From the NCBI GenBank assembly GCA_026874595.1, contig CM049307.1, positions 61,966,370 to 62,030,369 on the forward strand: a DNA stretch of 64,000 nt. Reading direction: 5' to 3'. The position numbers were made by a program, and so were the translations under genes. This document shows positions 37,401-52,400 of this stretch, piece by piece. Source of the stretch: Sipunculus nudus. Taxonomy: Eukaryota; Annelida; Sipuncula; Golfingiida; Sipunculidae. A model generated the notes under the pieces. That model made no database searches, had not been told where the DNA came from, and worked only from the letters and a program-made list of their open reading frames with translations. Every line of letters starts with the position of its first letter. The first letter of the stretch is position 1.

Positions 37401-40400
37401 GTACCTTTGTTTTCGTATATTCTGGTATTCAATGTATTTGTCATTGCGGATCTGTTCACGCTCCTCGTACGTGGATTTGTATGGGTAGTAGTGCAGGAGG
37501 AACGGCCACATTTCATGTCTCAGGCCCGGGTCTATCCCAGCAAAGAATACTGCCTGAAAGATATAATTATAACAGTCTGTCAGTTGTTCATCAGCTATAT
37601 ATAAATATGTACAGGTAAGGCTTAAAAGAAGACTGGGTCCTCAAGCACTTCAAAAATCAGTGTGGCAGGGACAATTTATTTTGAAATTTTTCAATAAAAA
37701 TTTCATTTAATCAGGGGAAAACAAAAAAAAATTACAGAACTGTTTGATAAACAGTTAAACACACATCTTATCAAAATAAAAATAAAATTTTTTTGAAAGT
37801 TAATTATTTTATTTTCTTCAAAGAAATGTCTGAGGATCTGGAGCTCAAAACTGGGAAATTTCTGAATATTAAAATTTGTTATTAAGTATTACAATCTGTA
37901 TTTGTGTAATCAGATATCCATTTATTTCAGCCTTGAATTAATCTTACCACAGTATATGACTTCAGTTTTCAATGTTTTCTGCATACTTACAGAAAAAGGT
38001 TTACAAATAATATCTGAAGTACAGACATAACATTACAACATAAGTTACTTAGACTGGTTGCATATTCCCCTTCAGTCAAATGTTAACACCACAGATATAT
38101 GGTTTTTATTACTCTCTCTTTCCACTAGAGACAGCTGCTATGTAAACACAGGCATTGAACTTTGACCTTCTTTTACATAAACCACACATACCATCTGTAG
38201 AAGATTAAAAGTTTATGTATAACAACATGAATCTTATACTGAAGTGGGTTCCACTGATATAATAAAAAAGAAACATACAAATTACGATCATAAAAGTTCT
38301 AACATGTTTTTTCATTCAGTGTGATTCCTGCAGGAAGTGTTAACACTGACAGACGTGGAAATAATGTGAAAATGAGAGACCTGTGGTGGAAATTGAACAC
38401 ACTTATCTAAGAACTACAATATTTGCTGTGGTAATGATGCTAAAAAGTTCCTTAATGTTACCTTTCTGAGGGTGAGGTCATCTTCGATTTGACCTTGATC
38501 GTTCATATGCTGTTTCCATGTGGTATCGTTGACCATTTCATAAGCACCTTCCTCCGGGTGTGCCTGGTCATCAGGCAGGTATGGCCGGATAACAGAGAAC
38601 TGTTTGCACCTCATAGGGTCATCTTTACGTCGTTTGCTCTTACCCTGGGCAAGGAAGTTCCAGTCACTGAGGCACTCGGCCAATTTGTCCAGTCCACCAT
38701 GGTGAAAGTACAAAATCTTATACTGACTCTCCCGGCTAGCGATGACTAGTTGGCCTCGTGTGCAGCTGTCGTTGTTGTAAAATAGTCGTAGAGATCTCAT
38801 CTGACCTGAAATGATAAAATTATATAGAACTAATTAAAAGTGGCTTTGTTGTTGATGGGACAGTGAAGCATACAAGCAATACTCTTAAATAATGTGAAAT
38901 TAGAAATAACATGGGCCTAATATTGGATTTTCGATGGGTCATTAACCCTCATAGGTGTCAATCTTCAGTAAAATTTTTATGGAATTTACTTGAATGATTC
39001 TTGAGATAATGCATGCAAAAGGATTTCAAGTTCTCCGCCTCGTGGCCATATTGGATTTCTGATGGATCTGAATCTGATAGTGCACATCCCCTCATGGGTA
39101 TCAGTCTTTGGCAAAATTTTCACAGCAATTGCGTGAACAATTTGAGATAATGCCCATGAAAGGAGTTCCAAGCTCACTGCCTGACAGACATATTGTATTT
39201 CAAATGGTTCTGAAGTTTACATCCTCTCACTAGCTTCAATCTTCCCTAACATTTTCATGGCAATTGCTTGAATGGTTCTTGAAACAATGCATGCAAAAAA
39301 ACCCATGGACAGACAGATAGAAAGCCTGATTACTATATATAGGGCGCCAACCAAGGAGTGACCTTAAATAAGGCTTTAGCAGCATCCTGAAGTGATGTGA
39401 TGGTGTAATACTGAGTGACTCATTTCTCTGAGTGACTTTGTGGCATATATCACAAATTTCAGCATTCCAAATATATGTGACTGAAGTGCTTGGGTATATC
39501 AATACAGAGTATCAGTTGCAATCAGTAACACTCTAAGCTGATGTGTGTTTACAGCACTGGATATCACCTAAGGTAGTACTGCACTGAGCATTTCTTTAGA
39601 AACCTGTTAAAAATTGTAAAAACAGCTTGACATTTTTATCTTATATATGACATTTCTTTCAAGAACATGAATGGGAGAAATATTTCAAACTGTTAAAAAA
39701 GATGTGCATCTTGGTGTTTGTTTTTACTGGTGGGTCACAGAGATGATCGTGTGCTGTAATAAAAATGTTCTTTGGTGGAACTGCTGTGAAACAGATAATA
39801 CAATTCTTACTTACCCAGATCAACAGAAAAGACCCCACAGACTTGCTCTTTGGCACTCTTGGTTGGTGTTTCACCAGCATTGCGACCAACTTTGACAGCG
39901 TTTTCCGGAAATGTCATGTTATGAGTCATGTTGAAATCTGGAGAACCTGGAGTGTCAAGAAACTGGTGATGGACAGGGGAACTGCTGGCGGAGTCTGATG
40001 AGTATGGTGTCGGAGGATGTGAATCTGGACCCGAAGTTGGTGTTGACGACAATGAATCTGTAACATCTGTCACCGAGATGTCTGGTGTTGTCACATTAAT
40101 TGGGTAAGATCCATTCACGGAATTCAATTTAAGATCTAAAGACTGTTTGAGTTTCTCAACACTATTTGACCCATTTATTTTTTCACTTGCTGCATTTGGT
40201 GCACATCCAGATGTTGAAGGCTGAGATTTTGTCAGGTCAGGATCGTTTGCCTCTGTGGCGAGATTCTGTATGTTTTTCTGCAGTTCTTGCAGCATTTTGT
40301 TATAGCGCTCACTGCCAGGACTAGGGAATGTGGAGTCTGAGCTGAGACTCATGCTGTCAGCGTCGGTGCTCATCCCACTGCTGCCACCAGTTTGTGATCC

Positions 40401-43400
40401 TGATGCCTCAGCATGACCCAAAACTTTATCCTCCCTTTGTTCATCAAATGGTGAATCCTCAATTTCCTCTGTCACAACCATCAAGTTATCACCCTCCATT
40501 TCAATGCTGACAGAGCGATTTGAACCAGTTCTCTCAGACGTTGATCTCTCACGAAATTTTTCATTCACTTTGTTCTGTAACAGGGCAGTGAGCTGCTCCT
40601 CTGTGGGGGGACTTTCACATGATGAAGACTCACTGTCATCCTGTTCGCATTCTGGATTTGGCCTCTCTTTGGTTTTGGCGATTAAGGGATCATTCTCACT
40701 AACAAATTCGTTTTGACTTCTGCCATTGGAATGTTGATAGTCCATTTTCTGGCTAATGCCTGACGACTTTGGCTTGCTGTAAGTGGGAATGATACTTGAC
40801 TTGTATATGTCAGAAACATCCTCTGGGCCAATTCCAGAATCAGCTTGAGACTTGAAACTGTTGTTGTACTTGTCTGATGTCATATCATAGTTACTGGAAA
40901 CATCAGAGCTGCAGGTGCTGGTTTCATCTTTACTGAGCCTCTTTTTGGTGTGTATCGGAATGCCGCACTCCTCATAAACACCAGGACTAGATGTGTCATT
41001 GGTGGACGATAATGGAGAGGATACACCATCTTCGTTCCTCTTAATATATTTTGACTCAATAGGGGGCGGGTTTGATTCAGTGGGAGAAGAATCGGCACTC
41101 TGGGATTCCTCAAGGGCATACTCTTGGCGGGGTGAACGACGAGGGCTGATTCTTGGGCTGATCTGACCATGGTTAGGACTATTTTCAATACTGCGTGGAT
41201 TCTTCTGTAGGGTTGAGTTGGGGATCCATGTCAAAATTAGAGTGTTCCCTAGAACCTGGAATACACGAACAAAGGCTGAAGTATTTCATGTAAACCTATT
41301 AACATATATAATTTCAAAGGGAAGGCTTACAAAATGAAGACTGATGATGAACTCTAGGCTGATGTCTCTCCCTGGTGTACATAAAGTTAATTAAAATATG
41401 CATAAATATAAAAATATTAATGAATGCTAACACCCAAAAACATGAAGGATGCCTGCTAGCATGTACAGACAGCTGCATGCATCAAACAGTGAAAGACGCA
41501 AGATGAACCAGGTAAATCATAAAATGGGTGAATAATAGAACAACAATAAAAAAAAAATAGATTGGAATTGTAAATGTATTCTCCTTCCTTTGTCTATGCT
41601 TCTCACAGTCCATAACAGAACATCTTGGGATTTGCAACATGGATCCAAGTTTGAAACCCACCTTACCCTGGTCTTATTGGTCTGAACCTTCTTGGTCCTG
41701 TGCCAAATGCCTGGTGGTAATACCCAGCATACCATGTTATTGCAAGCATCAGCTACATGAAAGGAGTTAGGTAACTACTGCTGTATGCAACTGCTGTAAA
41801 AAAAGGAGTTTACCTCAATCAGCCCACATGTTTGTGTGTGGCTCATATGGACTATGTATATTAGCATATACCATGGTATTTGCACTATTTGTATCTGTCA
41901 GGAGGGTATACATTCATCCCAATTTGTGTTTGTGTGTGTGTTTGTTAACAACATAACCAATCATGAATGGAATCTTATGAAATTTTCAGGGCGTTTCTGG
42001 AAAGGGCCAATAAAAAAATGTACATGATCCGAATTCAGGAACATCATCAAGGAATATTCACAAATGTACAGTCACTTATGCACGAATGAACCTGGGAATA
42101 TGGGCCGTATAAGTGAATGCAAACATGGGTTTGGGGGCATCCCACAATTGAGACCCCCCCCCCCACATGGCGGAGGCTTGCATTAATTAGAATGCAGATT
42201 TCTAGTTGCAGATTAAACTTTCAGGGCTTATTTAGGATCTACTTGAGTTTATATTTATAGTCAGCTAAGCTGACATTTAATTTTCTAAAAATACAATAAG
42301 CATTCAACTACCTACTCAATTCTAAAATTTAACATTGCTGTACCTTACCATCAATAAAATTAAAATATCTATCTCATATTTTACTGCTGCTGTCAGGTCA
42401 TGCTATTCTGAGCATCTAAATATATAATTTATCATACAGCACTTATCTGACACTGCACAATGGTTTATTAGGTCTGAGTTCATGAGAATGAATGTTAGCA
42501 GAGTAAAATAAATATTGCAAAGATCAATAGAAATGTTGTGTTAGTAGTGCTGTATGGGTTACATATTTAAGGCAAATTGTAAAATGCTTGGCTGGGTGCC
42601 AATGTAGTGGTTATGGCACCAGGAGGGTGCCCAAGAGACAAATATGACTGGTCATAAAACCTCCCAAGGACCAAAAACAGTAGAAATGACAAAAGGATGG
42701 TCATGCTATGAGAGTGGCCCTAAGGCATGGTTTCACTACACTGCCAAACATCCAGACCTCTAAGATATTACCATAAATATGCCAACTAAGAAAAGTTCTC
42801 CCTGATACTGGAAAGTGAACTTTTTCCAGATGTATAACACTGAAATTTCCCAGAGTAATAACTCATGACTGTACAGAATTGGTAGACTGTAGTTGGCTAA
42901 CCAACCATTTGTGCAAAGGACAGGTCAGTTTTCTTTCATACTCTGATGCTTTATGTTTTCTGAATGAATCTTTTAAGTAGCATTCAATGTATCACCAGAG
43001 CCAGAGTACTGCATCAATGAACACAGGGCTTAGAAGTACATAATCCAAGATTTATAAATCATTAAAGATACAGATGGTGGCTCCCCTTACAGTTCGATCG
43101 ATAATGGAGTTGAGTTCCCTGACTAAGCTAGAGAAGTAAATTCAACAGAATAACACTGTTGCCATGAATAAAACAATTAATGGGCCCCTTTTGACTCTTA
43201 ATAAAATCTCTCTGCAGGAGCTGTGAGGGACCACGGTGAGGAGGGCATGAATCATACTTGTCTGCATGAATTACAGCCCCTAGCTGCCTGCTTACTTCCT
43301 TCATTTTAGGAATTATAATATCTATAGAAACAACAGTTGGTGGCCTGTGAGGGTCACTATCAACTAACTACAAATTTCTTGGCATCTGAGATCCCATAAT

Positions 43401-46400
43401 ATCCCCAGACAATTAATGCATATCCCCTTCAAAAACTAGAATACGGGTAGTTGACAAGCGACTACGTGTATCCGCAAAAATCAGAGTGGAACGGGTGAAG
43501 TGAGGCATGGATTGAGTTGGCAGATTTGATCTTAAGTAAAGGTCAAGGGCACAGGTTTCAAACTCTTTCAACAACTTATCACCTGAAAATTTTCATTTTG
43601 ATTTTCAGATAGATCCATCTATTATCTTGAGAAACAATATTTTTCACCAAATATGGAAATATTCAAGGTCAACCAAATCTCATAGGCCAGGTAATGACCC
43701 CAATTTATATATAAGTCATCCCATAACCCATATCTATGTACATACATAATATGAAAGAAATCTGTCCATTAGTTTTTGACAGTACTATCAAGTGGCAATG
43801 ATGGGGGTATTAACAAGCACAAAAATATGAAAGGACAAAAAAGGTGCCTACTGTCTCCCACAGAAGACAAAGCTTTCAAAGATCTCTTTTAATTTGACCA
43901 ATTTGATTTTTGGACCAATCCATGCCTCCCTCATTGAGTTATTTAAGATTTTGTGGGATTTCTTGAAATATGGAAATTTTTAAGGTCAAGGCCACTTTTA
44001 TAGTAAAGGTCATGATCCTAATTTATATATATACGTGATCCCATAACCCATATCTATGTACATGCATAATTTGAAAGAAATCTGTCCATTAGTTTTCGAC
44101 TTACCAGTATAATTCTCACAGTAATGTCAAGTGGCAATAAGGAGGGTATTAAAAGGTGCAAAAACAAGAAAAGGATAATAGGTAGTGCTACCAGTTTCTG
44201 GTACATGACAATGCTATCCAAGATCTTTGGTCAACTTTTTTTTGATCAACCAATGCAAGATTTCTTGAGACATTTAAGAATTTGTGTGATTTTCCCTAAA
44301 AATTGACCTATTCAAGGTAAAAGACACTCTCCTAGTAAAGGTCATGACCCCATTTTAAATAGGCTTTGTCTTATCACCCATATCTAAGCATATGTCAAGT
44401 TTGGTAAAGATCTGTAAAATTTTTTAGAGTTATTATGCAGACAAAATTTATCTGTGCCGACAGCGTAACACTCATAAAACCAAAGTATCTCCTCGAGTTT
44501 GTCTGGGGATAAAATAATGGTTTTAATCATAAAGTAAGCACATCACATTATCATAATAAGAGCTACTAATGCTCAACAATTAAGCCAGCCTCCCATCTAC
44601 CTATTTTGTGTTTAGGCTGACTTTTTAAACCGGCCAGATAAATCTGTAAGTCTCACCAGCCCACACACCTAGCGATTTTTCCTGCAGACTGCCAATTTCT
44701 CCGGTCACTTTGGTCACTTCTGGTTTTGTCTCCAGGATTGTTATTGCCATAAAGAATGATAAAAAGAAGGAAAGGCAGGTTGCAAATCAGCTGTTTTTTT
44801 CAGTTCTGTCATCACATCTACCAGAAAGAAATTTCCAGCCACATGAAAACTGTCAAGGATTTTTGCAGCCTATTTTGCCTGCCAGATTTTTTCAAAAGAT
44901 CTGGCTGGCAGCACCCTCCTATCAACCAATCTTACCAATTTTTCAGGATGGCAAAAAAAATTGGCCAGAAAAATTGGTAGTGTCAAACCTTACTATTATG
45001 AATGATTGTGCCGACATGAGAAGTCTGATAAAAGTTTTGCCTGTTGATTTAGATGTGGTACATTTGCAGCTAAGGATCTGTAGCCTAGGTCTGTTGATTA
45101 AGATGCAGTGGTTCCTGCATGAAACATCAAGTTATTGTATACATTATAATGACAAACATCATATAAACATATACAGGACTTCTTTGTGAATTAACAACAA
45201 ATTCCTGAACTGGAAATTTTAATAGGGACTTAGTCAAGATTTCTTCTTCTAATTGGGCATAAATAATGGAATAATGAAAATACTAGAATGGTGGGAAGTT
45301 AACCTATGGTGTTACCTATCTTAAATGCAATTTTTTCTCCATGAAAACTAACTGACACTTCAGGTTTCAAATGACTGACATGTACCGTAAGCCAAAAGGT
45401 ATAAATTCAATAATGCTGAGAGTTTTTGCTGAGATGAACAGCTCGCCGATGAAAATGTCACTTGACATAATTTCATGTGAAATTTTTACCACATAACCAC
45501 TGTCACACTATGACAAAAAATAAAGAAAAACTTTTTTTATTGTTATGAACAATGTTATGAACTGGTTACTTGCTTATATCATTATTCTTTAGTTTTGATG
45601 CATAAATATTAACTAGACATTTCTTGGCACTGCAGGTGCCAGAGTATCCCCAGACATAGTAGCCCCCCCCCCCCCTTTAAGAATAGACCCCCATTTTTAG
45701 CAGCATATACTGACACTTGGCATATTTATTGTTTCTTCCATCTAACAATCCACAATCTTGTTGAAGATGTTGGTCCTGTGACCTTGATCTTTTTAAAGAT
45801 GTGTCCTGTGACCTTGACCTTTGACCTCATGACCCCAAAATCAATTTGGGTCTTGCTTTTCCAATGGGACATATGCAAGTCAAGTTTGAAATCTATACAT
45901 CAATAAAGCAGGAATTATCATCCAGAAACTAATTTTTGGACATATGGCTCCTGTGACCATCACCTTTGACCTTGTGACCTCAAAATTGATAGTGTTCTTC
46001 CTCTCTTGGCAGGAGAACTACATGTGCAAGACGAAAGATCTGAGATGAAATGTGTGGCTGAAAATGCATCCACATCTTTTTAAAGATGTGTCCTGTGACC
46101 TTGACCTTTGACATCATGACCCCAAAATCAATTTTGGTCTTGCTTTTCCAATGGGACATATACAAGTCAAGTTTGAGATCCATACATCAATAAAAGCAGG
46201 AATTATCATCCAGAAACTAATTTTTGGACAGATGGCTCCTGTGACCTTCACCTTTGACCTTGTGACCTCAAAACTGATAGGGGTCTTCCTCTATTGGCAG
46301 ATGACTTATATGTGCAAGATGAAAGGTCTGAGATGAAATGTTTGGCTGAAAATGCATCCACAATCCTTTTAAAGATGTGTCCTGTGACCTTGACCTTTGA

Positions 46401-49400
46401 CCTTATGACCCCAAAATCAATTGGAGTCTTGCTTTTTCAATGGGACATATATAAGTCAAGTTTGAAATCAATACATCAGTAAAAGCAGGAATTATCATCC
46501 AGAAACTAATTTTTGGACAGATAGCTCCTGTGGCCTTGACCTTTGACCCCAAAATTTATATGGATCATCCACTATTGGCAAGTGAGCTATATATTCAAGA
46601 TGGAAGACCTAGGATGAAAGTTTGGCTTAAAATGCATCCACAGTATCTTTTAAAATGCCAGTCCAGTGACCTTGACGTTTGACCTCATGACCCTAGAACC
46701 CATAGGGTTCTTACTTTAGTGGTGGGCCATACATAAGTCATGTTTGAAATCCATATGGCTATCAACACTGGAGATATCATAAGAGGTGTGTGATTTTCAC
46801 CATATATGGCAATATTCAAGGTCAAGGCCACTATCATAGGAAAGGTCATGACCCCAATTTAAATAAACATCATTCAATAACCCATATATACCTATGTATA
46901 TGCATAATATAAAAGAAATCTGTCCATTAGTTTTTGACTTATAATGCTCACAGTACTGTAAGGTGGCAATTTTGGGGGTATTAAACGGCACGAAAACAAG
47001 TAAAGAATAATAGGTGGCACCACCAGTTTCTGGAACATGACAGCACTATCCAAGATCTTCCATCAAGTTGATTTTGGGATAAATCCATGCAAGATTTCTT
47101 GAGATATTAAAGAATTTGTGTGATTTTCCCCAAAATTGGACCTATTCAAGGTCAAGGACACTCTCCTAGTAAAGGTCATGACCTCATTTTATATAGGCGT
47201 CGTCCTCTTACCCATATCTATACATATACCAAGTTTGGTAAAGTTCCGTGAAATATTTTTTGAGTTATCATGCCAACAAGATTTATATGCGGCGGCGGCG
47301 GCGGCGGGGGGAACGGTATGAAAACATAGTATCCCCTGACTTTGTCTGGGGATACAATTATATATTTTAAATATAATACACTTGATTTTCACATAATATT
47401 ACTATGATATACTGTCATTGTAAGTGACCAATGTAACGTTTGATTTCTATCCTACATATTAACTTTTCCTTTATGTAAAATAAATTAAAATTACGTTTCT
47501 CATGAAGGCATTATTAGGTGATACTGTCTTCTAAATTGAGAAGTTATTATTGGTTTTGTTACCACAGCTGCATGAGCTGATATAAGGCCCACATCAAGAG
47601 GTTGAAAATCAACACAGCACAGAGCCACTTAATTAAACCATTCATCATATGATAAAGAGACAACAGGCCATTGCAGCGACAGTGAATGGTCCCCCAGGGG
47701 TATAGTCGAAAACTGAGACCTCAATCAGGATTTAATATATCCGAGTTTGAGGTGGCATATACCGCCCTGCGGCTGAAATGTCCTCTCCTCTCCTTAGATC
47801 CATCATATCTCCTGCTGCCAAAACTGGTCCGTGTTATATGGGCTATTGTTAGAAAATCAATAATGTTGGGGCCAGGTTTTATACCAGTGGTTCTAAGCAG
47901 ACTCCTGCAGGCTGACAGCATCTGTTACAGTCTGTTCGTTCTAGTCCAGCTGCTGGGTTGGTTCTGATTCTATGATGCTGGTGAAAAACTGTTTTTTGCA
48001 TCTGATGAAGCAGTGACGATGGGTATGTCACATGGAGGTTGTGATAGGGTTATGGGCTTTCTTAAATTAGAAAAAGCTCTGGGTTGATGTGAAATATTTA
48101 ATACTGACAGCCATTTATTGCACAATGTCTTGTTTATTAAAGCACACATTGGCTTATTTTAAACATCAGCCTTTTCTCATTCACCACACAGTTATTTAAT
48201 TATTTGTGTAAAACAAGCAGAAATTTATATGTTATAACCAACATTATTGATTTAATTTAATGATTTAGTATATGTACAGTGCCTTTATTAAGCATACATG
48301 CTTAGAATATTGGGCTTTATAAATTTATATTAATAATAATAATAATAATTCATCCCTTTAGAAAATAATAATAAAATGAATAAATCAAGAAACATAATTT
48401 GTTGTAATTCAGTTGTCAAATTTTTGGAAATGAGCTTGGTCCTATACTTTTGGTCATTGGAACAAAGACCAGCAGAATAATCGTTTCAGTATTTTGATTA
48501 AAACAATGTGACAAATGGGTCATGATGCCAGGCTGAAACCTGACTGACAGCACTGTTTAGATATTTAAATTCTTTTATAACTGATGAGTGTTTAGAAATG
48601 GTAGTTAAATCATGTTCCATTAGTGTAGGACGAAAGCAACCAACGATTGATTATTAATCAGTTATATCTACCCATGTAATATTTTACAGAATTAACCCAC
48701 AAACTATAATTGACCACATGTTCCTTGTCTCATTGTTCAAGTGCCTCTAACAGATGTCAGTACCACTGACAGTTACTTGCTGGGAGATAAAAGTACAAAC
48801 AGATGAAAAAAAAAACTGCTATTGGATCTTGATAATTTGTAAATTTATGAAATAAACCCTTCCTTGCTTCAAGGCACACCTCTTTAAACAATTCCTCTTT
48901 TTTATACATACTGTAAACAGACAAGCCAACAAACATAAGGAAAATATAACCTCCATCCCAGGCTTCTGGCAGAGAAGAAAACAATACCACTGGAACTGTC
49001 CCTTCATCTGGATGCACTACAAAATTTACCCTCCATGGCCTGTCCAATCCTTACACAAAACTTTATGGAAATCAGATAAATGGTTTTAATGTAATCCAGC
49101 TAACATTCAAACCAACCAACAGACAGACACATGTTAAATCTTAACCTCCTTGGTGGAGGTAATAAAGCAATATTGAACTAGAATATGGGTAGTTGAGAAG
49201 CGACTACGTTGATCCGCCGAAATCGGAGTGGGACGGGTGAAGTGAGGCTTGGATTGAGTGGCAAGGGGAAATAGAGTGAGGTATGTTGCATATTAGCATG
49301 GATGTCTGCAGCTGAAATGTGTATGTAGGTGGCACCACCTGTCACAATATCCAGAAAGTTATCCAAGTTGTATACAAGTGCAAAATTTTTATAGGCAGAT

Positions 49401-52400
49401 AAGTTAAACCACTGCCAAGATATGAGTGATTTTAATCCCACGGCAGATAAACAGACAGATGCTATGCAAAAATGGTTGAAGGTGGCGCCACCAGTTTTGT
49501 GTTTGATGAAGAGCTATGTGAGATCTATAAACATGCAAAATTTCAGGAGGATACGTCAAACCAGTCATGAGATATAAGCCTAGATGTCTGCAGCCTGAAC
49601 TTGAATGTTAGTTGCGCCACCTGTCATAAAATCAAGAAAGCTATCCAGGATGAATACACATGCAAAATTTCAGGTGGATCAGTCCATTCACTGCGGAGTC
49701 TCACAGCATAATCCTAATAAACATAAACCCAGAGAGACTATGTTTGTGCAGGGCCAATCCTGTTGCAGGACTGACATGTCTGACCACAGTGACTGGCCAT
49801 CTCCTGCCTGCCAGCCATGCAACCAGCAAACATTCATACTGGGTAACTCAATACCAGAAGGCAAGGATAAATGGTAATTCTACATTTGCTTCTGGCCATT
49901 GTGGGGTGTAGGGAATCAACAAAATACCTGCCAAAGTCAATATCTGCACCCATCACTCTGAGTGCACTCAGCCTACTGAGTGGTATTAGACTGATCACCA
50001 GAACAAGTCTCCTGCCAACAATGTTTATACCAAAGGTTACTGTTACAACACCCTTATCCACCATCTGCAAGGAAGTTACATGTTTATTTCCTTGGTGTGC
50101 TGGTTGGTTTGTCTGTTACCAACTTAAGAGTTAGGGTATCACCTCAGTTTATAATATTTTGTAGGTAATCTCGATCATCATAAATTTTAATCCATAGGAT
50201 GATATACCATTATGATACAGGGCGATTCCTTTCTCCCGGAGTGGAAACTGCCCATTCATAGGTATTAGGGGCAGCATTTGTTTAGCAACTGACCAGGTGA
50301 ACCATTGTTTCTGATTAACTGAAGCATGAACTGAGTACAAAATAATGTGAAAGCTTGATCAGGGGATACAGGCAGGGGTATCCAGGAAGTTGTTTCACTA
50401 CACATATCTAGTTTTCCAATATTATGTTTCTTTCAAATTTATTTTTTAGCCATTAAACGGCAGCTTTTATCACAGGTCATATGGCTATTTATGATAATAT
50501 AAAATAAACATAATTACTTTGTGATAGTGTTGACTATTGGCAGTTTCTGAGGAGCTGCAAAAACAATGGCCTCATTTGAAATGACCACAGCTTACCTGTC
50601 CATACCTGTGATATTATTCTGAGAGACATACCAAGTGATGTAATAAATGTGGCATGAAAGTGATGCATACAAATACCACTGTGATATCATGCATCATCAA
50701 TCCAAATTTGTTTCTGTTTCCTCCTTGGGCCCAGGCAGGTGAACTTTAGTGTATATTGCGAAAATTTTTATTAAAAAAAAGATAGATAGGGGTAGAGCTC
50801 ATGTTCATTAGGAAATTAAGATGAGACCAATCATCATTTGTCTCGCAGTTAATTAGTACCAGGCAGAATCTACTGGGACTTATATTTCTGGTATTCATTA
50901 AATGTTATCTCATATCATTAATTTAATCTTTTCAATCACATTACCACTGAGGTACAAAAATTATATAAATATTTTCAAATTCCTTTCCCCTCAAACATAA
51001 GTCTAGTTCCTAATTATAGTATCAAAGTGGCTATCTTGCCTCTGTGTCAATCACTTTGATCACAGGTTAGGCTCCACATCAAAGGCCATTAAGATTAAAG
51101 TGTCCTGGGTATGTTTAAAAAAAGTTCACTTTTAAATAATACACCTGTATGAAATAAGTACTAAAATATCTCTACTGATAATCACACTCAAAATAAACTT
51201 AAAATGTTGTTTGAACTCCAAAATTTGAGGTCTGCAGCATTATCATTAGAAAATGATCTTTAGTTTTGTATGTGTTATATATCTCGAGTAATCAGGAGAA
51301 ATATAATAATAATAATAATAATAATGTTAATAAATAAAAGTCTATTGCTCTAAACACTTTATAATAAGAGCATTAAGAGCAAATGATATGTTTAAATTAA
51401 TAAATTATGCCATAAATGCCAAATTATGCCAAAATATTGTTGGTTCAGTTAGAACTGAGCAGTTGTGTTCATTACTGTTCTGACATAAAGTAGAAGTTAA
51501 CAGATGTTACATGAAAAGGTTGAGCATTCTGAGCATTTTACTGTATCTCTTAAAAAATACAGTGAAACCTCATTGTGTGGAAGTTGAAGGGACCCAAGGT
51601 TTGACACAAGCAGGTTTTACTTGGTTATAATTTAACTAGAGTTGTCCGGAATATCGAGTCTGTAACTTCAACATAAGCGGGGTATTCGACTTAAGTGAGT
51701 TTGACACATTGAGGTTTCACTGTATATCTTAGGCAAAAAAAATTAAAAGGTTGGGTTCTCAGGGACTCAGGCGATGGTTTTTTTTTTTACCTTTCATGTA
51801 TGTTTTGATAAAAATGTCATATGATCAGGGATAAGCATGATTATTACAGAAAAATTTTAATATCCACGTAAAAAGCACTACATAACAAAAGAAATATTAC
51901 AAAAATTGTATTATTTTATCTTCTTGAAAGAAATTTCTGAGTAGCTGGAGCTCAAAATTGATAAGTTTCTATTGAAAATCAAAATAAACAATTTTGATGG
52001 GGGGGGGGATAAAATCAATACGTGCGGTGCCTGAGAACAATACCTTTTATTTGTTTTGGCCTTAGATGTCTTAAGGATAAAATTATGCTATTTTGTCCTC
52101 TAAAAGCAAAATCTTTATAAACATGCTATTTTAGCATGCATCATTTTTGTGCCATCTGAACAGGCAGACTGATGAAACTTTGTGGTGGCTGCGTCACATC
52201 AGGTCTCTGCAGGAAGGACAAATAAGTCTCCCCTACACTCAGTATGAAAACTGATTCAGTCCTGCCACACATTCAAACCATATATCATGTTCTATTTGAC
52301 TTGTGTTTTCCAGTGACTGAGCACTGTTTGATGATTGTTCATAAAATGATATATGAGTGTTTGTTTTACATCAGATGCAATCCCACCACAATGCTACTGA

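Noticed and set aside
44710-45189. 159-codon plus-strand ORF, the longest outside the two genes
   Set aside because: No recognisable domain, low-complexity segments from repeated CCAGATTTTT-type sequence, and no splice or conservation evidence.
47686-47967. Open frames on both strands
   Set aside because: No recognisable protein; the minus frame has a stop inside the otherwise plausible part and no clear splice pair.
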